From assembly GCA_900545585.1 (NCBI GenBank), contig UQZR01000017.1:1-54224 (forward strand): 54,224 nt of DNA, written 5' to 3'. The notes beneath the pieces are model-generated. The model searched no databases. It saw nothing but the letters and a program-made list of their open reading frames with translations, and had not been told where the DNA came from. Of this stretch, positions 16,172-23,030 are shown piece after piece (the first letter of the stretch is position 1; each line of letters opens with the position of its first letter). Source of the DNA: an uncultured Eubacteriales bacterium (lineage in GTDB: Bacteria; Bacillota; Clostridia; Oscillospirales; Oscillospiraceae). The position numbers and the translations under genes are program-made.

Positions 16172-16196
16172 AGGTGCCGCAGCAGCGGCGCCGTTT

Positions 16197-16272
16197 GCGG
16201 GCGTAGCTCATCTGGTAGAGCGCGACCTTGCCAAGGTCGAGGTAGCGAGTTCGAGCCTCGTCGCCCGCTCCA
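16197..16272 (+). tRNA. tRNA-Gly (anticodon GCC)
   Basis: A 76-base cloverleaf with acceptor GCGGGCG/CGCCCGC, anticodon loop TTGCCAA (GCC), and encoded CCA. Its last 29 bases plus four following A residues are repeated 182 bases downstream. Confidence 0.95.
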
Positions 16273-16276
16273 AAAA
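16244..16276 (+). repeat. 33-base direct repeat, copy 1 (tRNA-Gly 3' end)
   Basis: The variable/T-arm and acceptor 3' half of tRNA-Gly plus the first five A residues after it. It is identical to 16426-16458. Perfect repeats of a tRNA 3' end are the usual footprint of site-specific integration or of an unequal deletion. Confidence 0.9.
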
Positions 16277-16311
16277 GAAAACACCATCCGTCAGGATGGT
16301 GTTTTCTTTTT
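16272..16311 (+). terminator. Terminator of the tRNA operon
   Basis: The arm AAAACACCATCC, loop GTCA and its complement end in TTTTCTTTTT directly after the tRNA-Gly CCA. Confidence 0.92.
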
Positions 16312-16425
16312 GGAATGTGCCGCAGCACCAGAGAACTCGCTGCCTCGACCTGCGCGAAGCGCGTCAAATCAAGAGGTGAGGCAGGGCTCCTGCGAATGGC
16401 GACAGCCATTCGTGGGATGCCGGGA

Positions 16426-16458
16426 AGCGAGTTCGAGCCTCGTCGCCCGCTCCAAAAA
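16426..16458 (+). repeat. 33-base direct repeat, copy 2 (orphan tRNA-Gly 3' end)
   Basis: An exact copy of 16244-16276 without any 5' tRNA half in front; the preceding bases (hairpin CGAATGGC/GCCATTCG at about 16394-16413) are unrelated to tRNA. It is therefore a tRNA fragment, not a gene. Confidence 0.9.
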
Positions 16459-16490
16459 AAACGACCACCCATTGGGTGGTCGTTTTTTTT
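16454..16490 (+). terminator. Second terminator, after the tRNA-Gly fragment
   Basis: Stem CGACCACCC, loop ATT and complement, flanked by eight A and eight T residues. The pairing extends outward into the copied tRNA end (CGCTCC with GGAGCG), giving a stem of nearly 28 bases. Confidence 0.85.
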
Positions 16491-16497
16491 GGAGCGG

Positions 16498-16518
16498 CGA
16501 TTTTGCTGCGCAAAATCG
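16498..16518. repeat. Perfect hairpin in the post-tRNA intergenic region
   Basis: CGATTTTGC, loop TGC, GCAAAATCG. A further stem, GGGGAAACC with GGTTTCCCC, follows at about 16551-16573. Neither has a T-tract; their role is unknown. Confidence 0.6.
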
Positions 16519-16637
16519 GTCGCCTGCGGGCGGGTGATTGAACGCGAGTGGGGAAACCCGCAAAGGTTTCCCCCTCACACTCCCCCTTCCTTGCGATATG
16601 CGAGGGTGCGAACAACAAAACCTGTGGGTAATCACAT

Positions 16638-16668
16638 AAATCACCACCCATTTGGGTGGTGATTTTTT
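16638..16668 (+). terminator. Third terminator-like hairpin
   Basis: The arm ATCACCACCCA and its complement end in TTTTTT. It resembles the second terminator in its core (ACCACCCA/TGGGTGGT), so the two may share an origin. Confidence 0.75.
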
Positions 16669-16813
16669 CGCGTGCTCCTCGGCACTCACCGTCGTGTCAG
16701 CCGGCTCCCAGCCGCTGCCGCGGCCGGCAGTCAGGACACTTCCTCGAAACCGCCTCGCTTCTTCCGCCGCAGGCGGCGCTTCGGCGCTTTCCTCGTCGGA
16801 GAGGGCTTCCTGA

Positions 16814-16996
16814 CAGATAGGACACACGCTGGCGACCTGCGCCAATGGCGCACCCAATGTGGTGCCTGTGGCGTTCAAGGACGTGACGGCCGAAGGCAAG
16901 CTGGTTGTCGGTGATGTGGTTCTGGACACCACGCCGGAGAAGGTCATCGTCGCCGCCCCCCGGCGCGGACAACAAGAAGGAGCTTTGAGACCATAA
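16814..16996 (+). pseudogene. Remnant of a PPOX-type flavin-binding protein
   Basis: After an in-frame TGA at 16811 the frame reads QIGHTLATCANGAPNVVPVA, then AFKDVTAEGKLVVGDVVLDT, the first strands of pyridoxamine-5'-phosphate-oxidase-like proteins. No start or ribosome site lies upstream and the homology stops at a C-run near 16956-16962, where a one-base shift would give a short tail DNKKEL and stop. About 60 codons remain of an expected 120 or more. It is a dead fragment. Confidence 0.5.
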
Positions 16997-17007
16997 GCGG
17001 GTAGGCC

Positions 17008-17037
17008 ATAAGCGGGTGTAAAAACACACCCGCTTAT
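17008..17037. terminator. Hairpin between PPOX remnant and the patB promoter
   Basis: ATAAGCGGGTGT and its complement form a 12-base stem with a six-base loop, followed by AAATTTC. It may terminate upstream transcription; an extra copy of the 5' arm sequence (CCATAAGCGGGT) lies just before it at 16991. Confidence 0.55.
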
Positions 17038-17052
17038 AAATTTCATAGTGAC

Positions 17053-17081
17053 TTGAAAGTGCCTGCATATCCCACTATAAT
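17053..17081 (+). promoter_or_regulatory. Promoter of the patB unit
   Basis: TTGAAA (17053-17058), 17-base spacer, TATAAT (17076-17081). The transcript would begin near 17088, just before the small ORF. Confidence 0.8.
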
Positions 17082-17105
17082 AAAGAAGACACAGGAGGTG
17101 TGGAT

Positions 17106-17240
17106 ATGTACCAGAGAAAGCTGGAAAAGGACGCTTCCGTGGTGCCGATCCTGCAGAGCATCTGCCAGTGGGCGGGTGTGTTTTATAAAGACGCGGGTGA
17201 AACATCCATGATACAGTGTCAGAAATGCGACCATCACTGA
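17106..17240 (+). CDS. 44-residue Cys-containing small protein or leader peptide
   Basis: A short ORF with a good promoter and AGGAGGTG placed seven to nine bases before its ATG. The product, MYQRKLEKDASVVPIL..., ends with CQKCDHH, a compact two-Cys two-His cluster able to bind a metal, and has another Cys at position 20. It stops 20 bases before the patB start, within a region that also holds patB's AAAGGAG site. I do not recognise it. It could be a real small protein, a regulatory leader for the sulfur-metabolism genes downstream, or the relic of a longer gene. Confidence 0.5.
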   Translation: MYQRKLEKDASVVPILQSICQWAGVFYKDAGETSMIQCQKCDHH

Positions 17241-17260
17241 AAAAGAAAGGAGCAACCACA

Positions 17261-18475
17261 ATGACCTACAACTTTGACGAGATCATCGACCGCCGCCACA
17301 CCAATGCACTGAATACCGACGGCTTCCGGGGCTATATCTTCCATGCCGGCCCGGAGAAGGTGTTCCCTTACAAGGACGAGGAGTTCGTCCGCATGTGGGT
17401 GGCCGACATGGAGTTCGGCGTGGCCCCGGAGATTCTGGACGCTCTCCGCGGCCGTATCGACCGCCGCATCTTCGGCTATACCGGCCTGTATAACGATGAA
17501 TATTACAATGCTTTCTCCAAATGGTGCAGAAACCACTACGATTGGAGCTTCCCTGAAGAGCAGCTGTGCGTGACGCCGGGCATCATTCCCGCCCTGTACC
17601 AGCTGACGGAGACACTGTGTACCAAGGATGAAAAGGTGCTGGTGAACACCCCGGCCTACGGCTACTTTGTCCACGCGGCGGAGTACGCCGGTGTGGGTGT
17701 GCTGACCTCCCCACTCCATAAAAAGGCCGACGGCACCTTTGAGATGGACTTTGAGGATTTTGAGAAGAAGTGCGCCGATCCCGCCTGCAAGCTGGTATTC
17801 TGGTGCAATCCCCAGAACCCCACCGGCCGCATGTGGACGGAGGAGGAGCTGCGCCGGGCCGGTGAGATCATGCGGAAGTATAACCTCTGGGTAGTGTCCG
17901 ACGAGATCCACTGCGACCTGATCCGCTGCGGCCGCCGCCATATCCCTATGGCCAGGGTGATGGAGGACTACCCCAAGCTCATCACCTGTATGGCTCCCAG
18001 CAAGACCTTCAATCTGGCAGGCCTGGCCTTCTCCAATATCATCATCCGCGACGCGGCGCTGCGGGCGCGGTTCAAGGAGCGGGACAAGCTGTTCGGCGCG
18101 GTGAACCCCATGTCCCTGACGGCGGCCAAGGCGGCCTATGAGCTGGGCGGCGCGTGGCACGAGGCGCTGAAAGAATATCTGGATGGAAACTTCGCCTTTG
18201 TGAAGGAGTTCCTGACCCGTGAGCTGCCGGAGGCGGTGATGTACATCCCGGAGGCTACCTATCTGGCATGGGTCGATCTGGGCAAATGCCTGCCGGAGGA
18301 CACGGACCTGCCGGACTTCTTCGCCAACAAGGCGGGCGTGCTGCTGGAGGGCGGCAACGGCCTGTTCGTGGGCAACGCCGCCGGTTACGTGCGACTGAAT
18401 CTGGCCATGCCCCGCAGCATCATCGAGACCGGACTGACCCGCATGGTGGAGGCCATCCGCAAGGAACGGGAGTAA
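17261..18475 (+). CDS. PatB/MalY-family PLP aminotransferase / cystathionine beta-lyase
   Basis: The 404-residue fold-type I PLP enzyme starts with NFDEIIDRRHTNALN, typical of the PatB/MalY group, and contains WVADMEFG, TPAYGYF, NPQNPTGR, DEIHCDL and the PLP lysine in APSKTFNLAG. These C-S lyases release homocysteine or H2S plus pyruvate and ammonia from cystathionine or cysteine. The start at 17261 has AAAGGAG upstream. It is followed after 12 bases by a YeiH-family transporter gene, consistent with a role in sulfur compound turnover. Confidence 0.92.
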   Translation: MTYNFDEIIDRRHTNALNTDGFRGYIFHAGPEKVFPYKDEEFVRMWVADMEFGVAPEILDALRGRIDRRIFGYTGLYNDEYYNAFSKWCRNHYDWSFPEEQLCVTPGIIPALYQLTETLCTKDEKVLVNTPAYGYFVHAAEYAGVGVLTSPLHKKADGTFEMDFEDFEKKCADPACKLVFWCNPQNPTGRMWTEEELRRAGEIMRKYNLWVVSDEIHCDLIRCGRRHIPMARVMEDYPKLITCMAPSKTFNLAGLAFSNIIIRDAALRARFKERDKLFGAVNPMSLTAAKAAYELGGAWHEALKEYLDGNFAFVKEFLTRELPEAVMYIPEATYLAWVDLGKCLPEDTDLPDFFANKAGVLLEGGNGLFVGNAAGYVRLNLAMPRSIIETGLTRMVEAIRKERE

Positions 18476-18487
18476 ATCAGAAATCGT

Positions 18488-19516
18488 ATGCAAACCATTA
18501 GAAAACATCTCCCCGGCATGGCGGTGTGCCTTGCCATCGCCGTGCCCTCGTGGCTGCTGGGCAAGCTGGTACCGGTCATCGGCGGTCCGGTGTTCTCCAT
18601 CGTCATCGGCATGGTCATCGCCCTGCTCTGGACGCCCGGCGCAGCCTGCAAGCCGGGCGTGGGCTTCACCTCGAAGAAAATTCTCCAGACCGCCGTGGTG
18701 CTGCTGGGCTTCGGCCTGAATCTGAACGTGGTGCTGCAAACCGGAAAGCAGTCCCTGCCCATCATCATCTGCACCATCGCCACATCGCTGCTGGTGGCCT
18801 TTGCCCTTCACAAGCTGCTGCATATCGACGGCAATATCAGCACCCTCATCGGCGTAGGCTCCTCCATCTGCGGCGGCAGCGCCATCGCCGCCACCGCGCC
18901 GGTGATCCACGCCGACGACGAGGAGGTGGCGCAGGCCATCTCGGTCATCTTCTTTTTCAATGTACTGGCGGCGCTGCTGTTCCCGCTGCTGGGACAGGCC
19001 ATCGGGTTTGATACTGCCTCCGGCGAGTCCTTCGGCATCTTCGCCGGTACGGCGGTGAACGATACCTCCTCCGTCACGGCGGCGGCCTCCACGTGGGACA
19101 GCATGTGGGAGCTGGGCAGCCAGACGCTGGACAAGGCGGTGACCGTCAAGCTGACCCGCACGCTGGCCATCATCCCCATCACATTGGTGCTGTCGCTGAT
19201 GCAGGCGAAGAAGGCGGGAACGGGGCAGGGCGGCTTCCGGCTGAAGAACGCGTTCCCCCTATTCATCCTGTGGTTCGTCTGCGCGTCGGTAGTCACCACC
19301 ATCTGCACGTCCCTGGGCGTACCTTCAGCGGTGTTTCAGCCGCTGAAGGAGCTGAGCAAGTTCTTCATCATCATGGCTATGGCGGCTATCGGACTGAACA
19401 GCAACGTGGTCAAGCTGGTAAAGAGCGGGGGAAAACCTCTGCTGTTGGGAGCCTGCTGCTGGGCGGGCATCACCGCCGTCAGTCTGCTGATGCAGCGTGT
19501 GATGGGACTGTGGTAA
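18488..19516 (+). CDS. YeiH/UPF0324 family putative sulfate exporter
   Basis: The 342-residue protein has about ten membrane helices and the YeiH signatures KILQTAVVLLGFGLNLN, LIGVGSSICGGSAIAATAPVI, FNVLAALLFP, FAGTAVNDTSSVTAA and AAIGLNSNV. The family is called a putative sulfate exporter; the substrate is not firmly proven. No clear Shine-Dalgarno is near the ATG at 18488, so coupling to patB 12 bases upstream is likely. It converges with a broken LysR gene, the regulator type that usually accompanies yeiH. Confidence 0.9.
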   Translation: MQTIRKHLPGMAVCLAIAVPSWLLGKLVPVIGGPVFSIVIGMVIALLWTPGAACKPGVGFTSKKILQTAVVLLGFGLNLNVVLQTGKQSLPIIICTIATSLLVAFALHKLLHIDGNISTLIGVGSSICGGSAIAATAPVIHADDEEVAQAISVIFFFNVLAALLFPLLGQAIGFDTASGESFGIFAGTAVNDTSSVTAAASTWDSMWELGSQTLDKAVTVKLTRTLAIIPITLVLSLMQAKKAGTGQGGFRLKNAFPLFILWFVCASVVTTICTSLGVPSAVFQPLKELSKFFIIMAMAAIGLNSNVVKLVKSGGKPLLLGACCWAGITAVSLLMQRVMGLW

Positions 19517-19522
19517 TGAAAT

Positions 19523-19567
19523 GAACTCCGTTTTTCGAACATTCTTGCCGAAAAACGGAGTTCTTCT
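19523..19567. terminator. Bidirectional terminator between yeiH-type gene and LysR remnant
   Basis: A perfect 15-base stem (GAACTCCGTTTTTCG with its complement at 19549-19563) and an 11-base loop. Confidence 0.8.
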
Positions 19568-19575
19568 CATCTGCA

Positions 19576-19606
19576 AAGCCTTGATATGGCAAGGCTTTTT
19601 TCTTTT
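19576..19606 (+). terminator. Second terminator downstream of the transporter gene
   Basis: AAGCCTTG, loop ATATGG, CAAGGCTT, then TTTTCTTTT. Confidence 0.75.
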
Positions 19607-20300
19607 ACTGCTTGTGAGTATGCACAGCAGTGAGGTTCGGCCCTCGCCGCGATGTACCAACAGAATCTGGCGGGCAGGGATGGGGTCTGTATCGAGCGCG
19701 AAAAAGCCCTCCTGTGCCAGAAGGCTCTGTGCGAACAGGGATGGCAGAATGCCGATGGCCAGCGATTTGAATCTGGGCCCGGCCACAAACACGTCACGAA
19801 AAGAGGCAAGCTCAGTCACGGACAAGTCCTCCACATCTGTCAGCGGAGAAACTGCCGGCACTACGTCCGCCTGCTCTGCGCGGAGCATCTGGATCGTCTC
19901 ATGTGTGGAGCTGCCCTGCACCTGAAGCGTCACAGTGGGATGCATCTCCCGGAACTGTCCCAGCTTCGGCAGCAGGAAATGGTACAGCGGCGTCTCCGCA
20001 GCGCCGATGATCAGCGTACCTGCTTCAAAAGCGGCCAGCCGCCTCAGCTCGCGTTCACTGTTGGACAGAGATTTGAAAGCGCTGTCCACATGGGAAAAAA
20101 GCGCCGCGCCTTCCACGGTGAGCCGCACGCCGCGGGAAACGCGGGTAAACAACTTGCAGCCAAGAGACTCCTCCAGCCGGTGGATGGAGCGGGTTACGGC
20201 GGGCTGGGACAGGCACAGCAGCCTCGGCGGCCTTTGTGACATTGCCGGTCTGTGCCACCGTACAAAAGGCGCGGTAATATTCCAGATTGAAGGATTCCAT
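19600..20300 (-). pseudogene. LysR-family regulator, frameshifted and internally deleted
   Basis: The gene starts at 20300 (GGGAG upstream) as MESFNLEYYRAFCTVAQTGN, then VTKAAE, the LysR helix-turn-helix. One extra base near 20222 breaks the frame; removing it joins AAE to LLCLSQPAVTRSIHRLEESL and restores the motif. The sensor half runs to FRDVFVAGPRFK, then jumps to SLAIGILPSLFAQ, skipping the roughly 60 residues that normally lie there, and ends around DPIPARQILLVHRG. With a frameshift and a deletion it cannot make a normal regulator. It presumably once controlled the adjacent yeiH/patB genes. Confidence 0.82.
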
Positions 20301-20376
20301 GGGCAACTCCCTTGTGAAAGAAAGGAGAATATGCTGACTCGTGACCACGCCCTGCTTTTTCATCTGTTGTTAGGTA

Positions 20377-20405
20377 TTGCACTTTTTGCCTATATGCAGT
20401 ATAAT
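20377..20405 (+). promoter_or_regulatory. Promoter of the polysaccharide locus
   Basis: TTGCAC (20377-20382), 17-base spacer, TATAAT (20400-20405). It is the only strong promoter I see ahead of the 13 co-oriented glycan genes. Confidence 0.8.
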
Positions 20406-20411
20406 TGAGCG

Positions 20412-20603
20412 ATAAAAATGGCTTAATTCAAACGTTTTTTCGGGTGGGAAGCAGCAATATGCCAGATCGATGAACTTGCATATTGCTGCATGCCATAGTG
20501 GCAGAAAGACATGGCGCGGATTCACTATACTTTTGAACACAACCAACATGCCCGACAGAAGCATACTTTGGCATCCGTTGGACAAAAAACACAGGAGCGG
20601 AAA
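20412..20603 (+). promoter_or_regulatory. Long leader of the polysaccharide operon with inverted repeat
   Basis: About 190 untranslated bases precede the first glycan gene. They contain a perfect 12-base inverted repeat (GCAGCAATATGC at 20451-20462, GCATATTGCTGC at 20478-20489) with a 15-base loop. No T-run follows. I see no ops/JUMPstart element. It may be an operator or an antitermination/attenuation structure. Confidence 0.5.
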
Positions 20604-21725
20604 ATGGATAAACGACTTTTGCTGGCCAGCCCGCATATGTCGGGTGAGGGCTATGAACTGGAGTACATTAACGACGCATTTCGGAAGAACTGGATCGCGC
20701 CGCTGGGCGAGAATGTTAACGAATTTGAAAAAGCGATGGGTACCTACATGGGTAAGGGCTATCCTGTCGCTCTGTCTGCCGGCACGGCGGCGCTGCATCT
20801 GGCGATGATCCTCGCGGGCGTGAAGCGCGGCGATGCGGTGTTCTGCCAGAGCCTGACCTTCTCCGCTTCGGCCAACCCTGTCGTCTACTGCGGCGCGAAG
20901 CCGGTGTTCATTGACTCCGAGCGGGAGACATGGAACATGGATCCCGCTGCTCTTCACCATGCCTTTGAACTATACGGTGTGCCCAAGGCGGTGGTCGCGG
21001 TGCATCTATACGGCAACCCGGCCAAGCTGGATGAAATCATCGCTATCTGCCGTGAGCACAACGTTCCCCTGATTGAGGATGCCGCCGAGGCGCTGGGTTC
21101 TACATACAACGGCCAGAAGTGCGGCACCTTTGGCGAGTTCGGCGGTCTGTCCTTCAATGGCAACAAGATCATCACCACCTCCGGCGGCGGGATGCTGCTG
21201 TGCCAGACGGAAGAGGAAGCCAAGCATGCCCTGAAGCTGGCAACGCAGGCCCGCGAAAACGCGCCGTGGTACCAGCACGAGGAAATCGGCTACAACTACC
21301 GCATGAGCAACATCTGCGCGGGCATTGGGCGCGGGCAGATGAAAGTGCTGCCGCTGCGCGTGGAGCAGAAGCGGACTATCTTTGCCCGCTACTGCGAAAA
21401 CCTGAAAGGCCTGCCGCTGACCATGCAGCCGAAGCTGGACTGCGCGGAATCGAACCGCTGGCTGTCTGTCGCTTTGCTGGACGAGGGCTGCGGCGTGACG
21501 CCCGGCGAGATGCTGGCAAAGCTGAACGAGGCCGGCATTGAGGGGCGCTACCTCTGGAAGCCCATGCATTTGCAGCCGGTCTTTGCGGATTACCCCTTTG
21601 TCCGCGTCAGCGAAAAGACGGTGTGCGACGATCTGTTTGCCCGCGGCGTGTGTCTGCCCAGCGACACGAAAATGAGCATGGACGACGTTGACCGCGTATG
21701 CGAGGTCATCCGGGGGATGTTCTGA
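20604..21725 (+). CDS. DegT/DnrJ/EryC1-family nucleotide-sugar aminotransferase (PglE-like)
   Basis: The 373-residue PLP enzyme has ALSAGTAALHLAMILAG, the acidic PLP-ring contact in EDAAEALGSTY and the internal-aldimine lysine in SFNGNKIITTSGGGM. It aminates a keto sugar nucleotide; with the PglC- and PglD-like genes next, UDP-4-amino-4,6-dideoxy-GlcNAc (bacillosamine route) is the likely product. The required 4,6-dehydratase is not in the window. AGGAG precedes the start at 20604; an upstream in-frame ATG at 20511 lies in the leader and is rejected. Its stop overlaps the next start by one base. Confidence 0.92.
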   Translation: MDKRLLLASPHMSGEGYELEYINDAFRKNWIAPLGENVNEFEKAMGTYMGKGYPVALSAGTAALHLAMILAGVKRGDAVFCQSLTFSASANPVVYCGAKPVFIDSERETWNMDPAALHHAFELYGVPKAVVAVHLYGNPAKLDEIIAICREHNVPLIEDAAEALGSTYNGQKCGTFGEFGGLSFNGNKIITTSGGGMLLCQTEEEAKHALKLATQARENAPWYQHEEIGYNYRMSNICAGIGRGQMKVLPLRVEQKRTIFARYCENLKGLPLTMQPKLDCAESNRWLSVALLDEGCGVTPGEMLAKLNEAGIEGRYLWKPMHLQPVFADYPFVRVSEKTVCDDLFARGVCLPSDTKMSMDDVDRVCEVIRGMF

Positions 21726-22354
21726 TGCGGCACAAGGCTGGATTTTACGAGAAGTTCGTCAAGCGATTCCTTGACATTTTTCTCTCCGGAATGGCGCTGA
21801 TCGTCCTGTCGCCGCTGCTGCTGGTGACGGCGATATTGGTGCGCGTGAAGCTGGGCAGTCCTGTGATCTTCTGCCAGGAGCGTCCGGGAAGGGATGAGAA
21901 AATTTTCAAACTCCATAAGTTCCGCAGTATGAGCGATGCACGGGATGAAAACGGCAACCTGCTGCCAGACGAAATCCGGTTAGGGAAGTTTGGCCGCAAT
22001 TTGAGAGCAACAAGCCTGGATGAGCTGCCGGAGCTGTGGGATATTTTCCACGGCAAGATGAGCATCGTGGGGCCGAGACCGCTGCTGGTAAAGTACCTGC
22101 CGCTGTATAACGACGAGCAGCATCGCCGCCACGATGTACGCCCCGGCCTTACCGGCTGGGCGCAGGTGCATGGCCGTAATCTCGCGTCATGGGAAGAAAA
22201 GTTTGTCTATGATGTGGACTATGTAGACCATATCAGCTTTGCACTGGACGTGAAGATTATCTTTATGACTGTCCGCTGTGTTTTGGCCCGCGAGGGAATC
22301 AGCGCAGAAGGCAGCGCAACAATGGAAGATTTCGTTGGAAACAGACTGGAATAA
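21725..22354 (+). CDS. Undecaprenyl-phosphate sugar-1-phosphate transferase (PglC-like)
   Basis: The 209-residue monotopic phosphoglycosyltransferase has one N-terminal membrane helix (FLSGMALIVLSPLLLVTAIL), then QERPGRDEKIFKLHKFRSM, the catalytic-region TSLDELPELWDI, SIVGPRPLL and RPGLTGWAQV. It starts lipid-linked repeat-unit assembly by moving a sugar phosphate to undecaprenyl phosphate at the inner face of the membrane. The small size is that of PglC-type enzymes rather than the long WbaP type. It begins one base inside the aminotransferase stop. Confidence 0.93.
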   Translation: MRHKAGFYEKFVKRFLDIFLSGMALIVLSPLLLVTAILVRVKLGSPVIFCQERPGRDEKIFKLHKFRSMSDARDENGNLLPDEIRLGKFGRNLRATSLDELPELWDIFHGKMSIVGPRPLLVKYLPLYNDEQHRRHDVRPGLTGWAQVHGRNLASWEEKFVYDVDYVDHISFALDVKIIFMTVRCVLAREGISAEGSATMEDFVGNRLE

Positions 22355-22382
22355 ATGTCTGGATGTAAGCATGGGGTGTTTT

Positions 22383-23030
22383 ATGGAAGATATTATACTC
22401 ATTGGTGGCGGCCAGCATTGTGGCGTTGTTATGTACAATGTCGAATCACAAAGGAGATACCATGTAATCGGTGTGCTGGATGGCGATGCGGCCAAAAAGG
22501 GAACGATTTCTCATGGTGTCGAAATTTTGGGGGACTATTCTCCTGCTAAGTTAGATGCAATACAAAGGCAATACAAAACGAATAAATTCTTTATTGCTTT
22601 CGGTGCAATGAAATATCGCAGGAACACATTTAAATATATGATTAATCGGGGTTGGGAACCCGTTAATATTATTCATCCCAATGCAGTCATTTCACCCCAC
22701 GCGAAAATAGGCAAAGGTGTTTTGATAGAATGCGGTTGCTTGATTACGCCGAATCCTGTTATTGGCGACAACGTGGTGGTTAATACCGGCTCACAAGTGA
22801 ACCATGATAATGTTATAGGCGACCATGTTTATATCGCCTCGGGAGTAGTGTTGTCCGGCGGTGTTAGCATTGGCGAAAATACTCTGCTGGATGACGGTGT
22901 AGTTGTTACTCTTGGGAAGCGAGTTGGAGAAAATTGCTTAATAGGCGCTGGTGCTATTGTTACAAAGGATATTCCCTCCAATAAAGTGGCCTACGGAAAT
23001 CCCTGCCGATTTATTCGAGATAACAAATGA
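22383..23030 (+). CDS. PglD-like sugar O/N-acetyltransferase (left-handed beta-helix)
   Basis: The 215-residue protein has an N-terminal Rossmann-like nucleotide-sugar domain (IILIGGGQHCGVV) and a C-terminal hexapeptide-repeat beta-helix (HPNAVISPHAKIGKGVLIE to AIVTKDIPSNKVAYGNP). The His in VNHDNVIGD fits the catalytic base of PglD. It likely N-acetylates the amino sugar made by the DegT enzyme. I choose the ATG at 22383 because GGGG lies shortly before it; 22371 is an alternative adding four residues. Codons are visibly A/T-rich compared with the flanking genes. Confidence 0.88.
   Translation: MEDIILIGGGQHCGVVMYNVESQRRYHVIGVLDGDAAKKGTISHGVEILGDYSPAKLDAIQRQYKTNKFFIAFGAMKYRRNTFKYMINRGWEPVNIIHPNAVISPHAKIGKGVLIECGCLITPNPVIGDNVVVNTGSQVNHDNVIGDHVYIASGVVLSGGVSIGENTLLDDGVVVTLGKRVGENCLIGAGAIVTKDIPSNKVAYGNPCRFIRDNK

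Noticed and set aside
17234..18910. 558-codon minus-strand frame across patB and yeiH
   Set aside because: Antisense shadow of the PLP enzyme gene; no motifs.
20451..20489. Invertible promoter (phase variation) formed by the inverted repeat
   Set aside because: The arms enclose only 15 bases, too short to contain a promoter; the promoter at 20377-20405 lies outside them.
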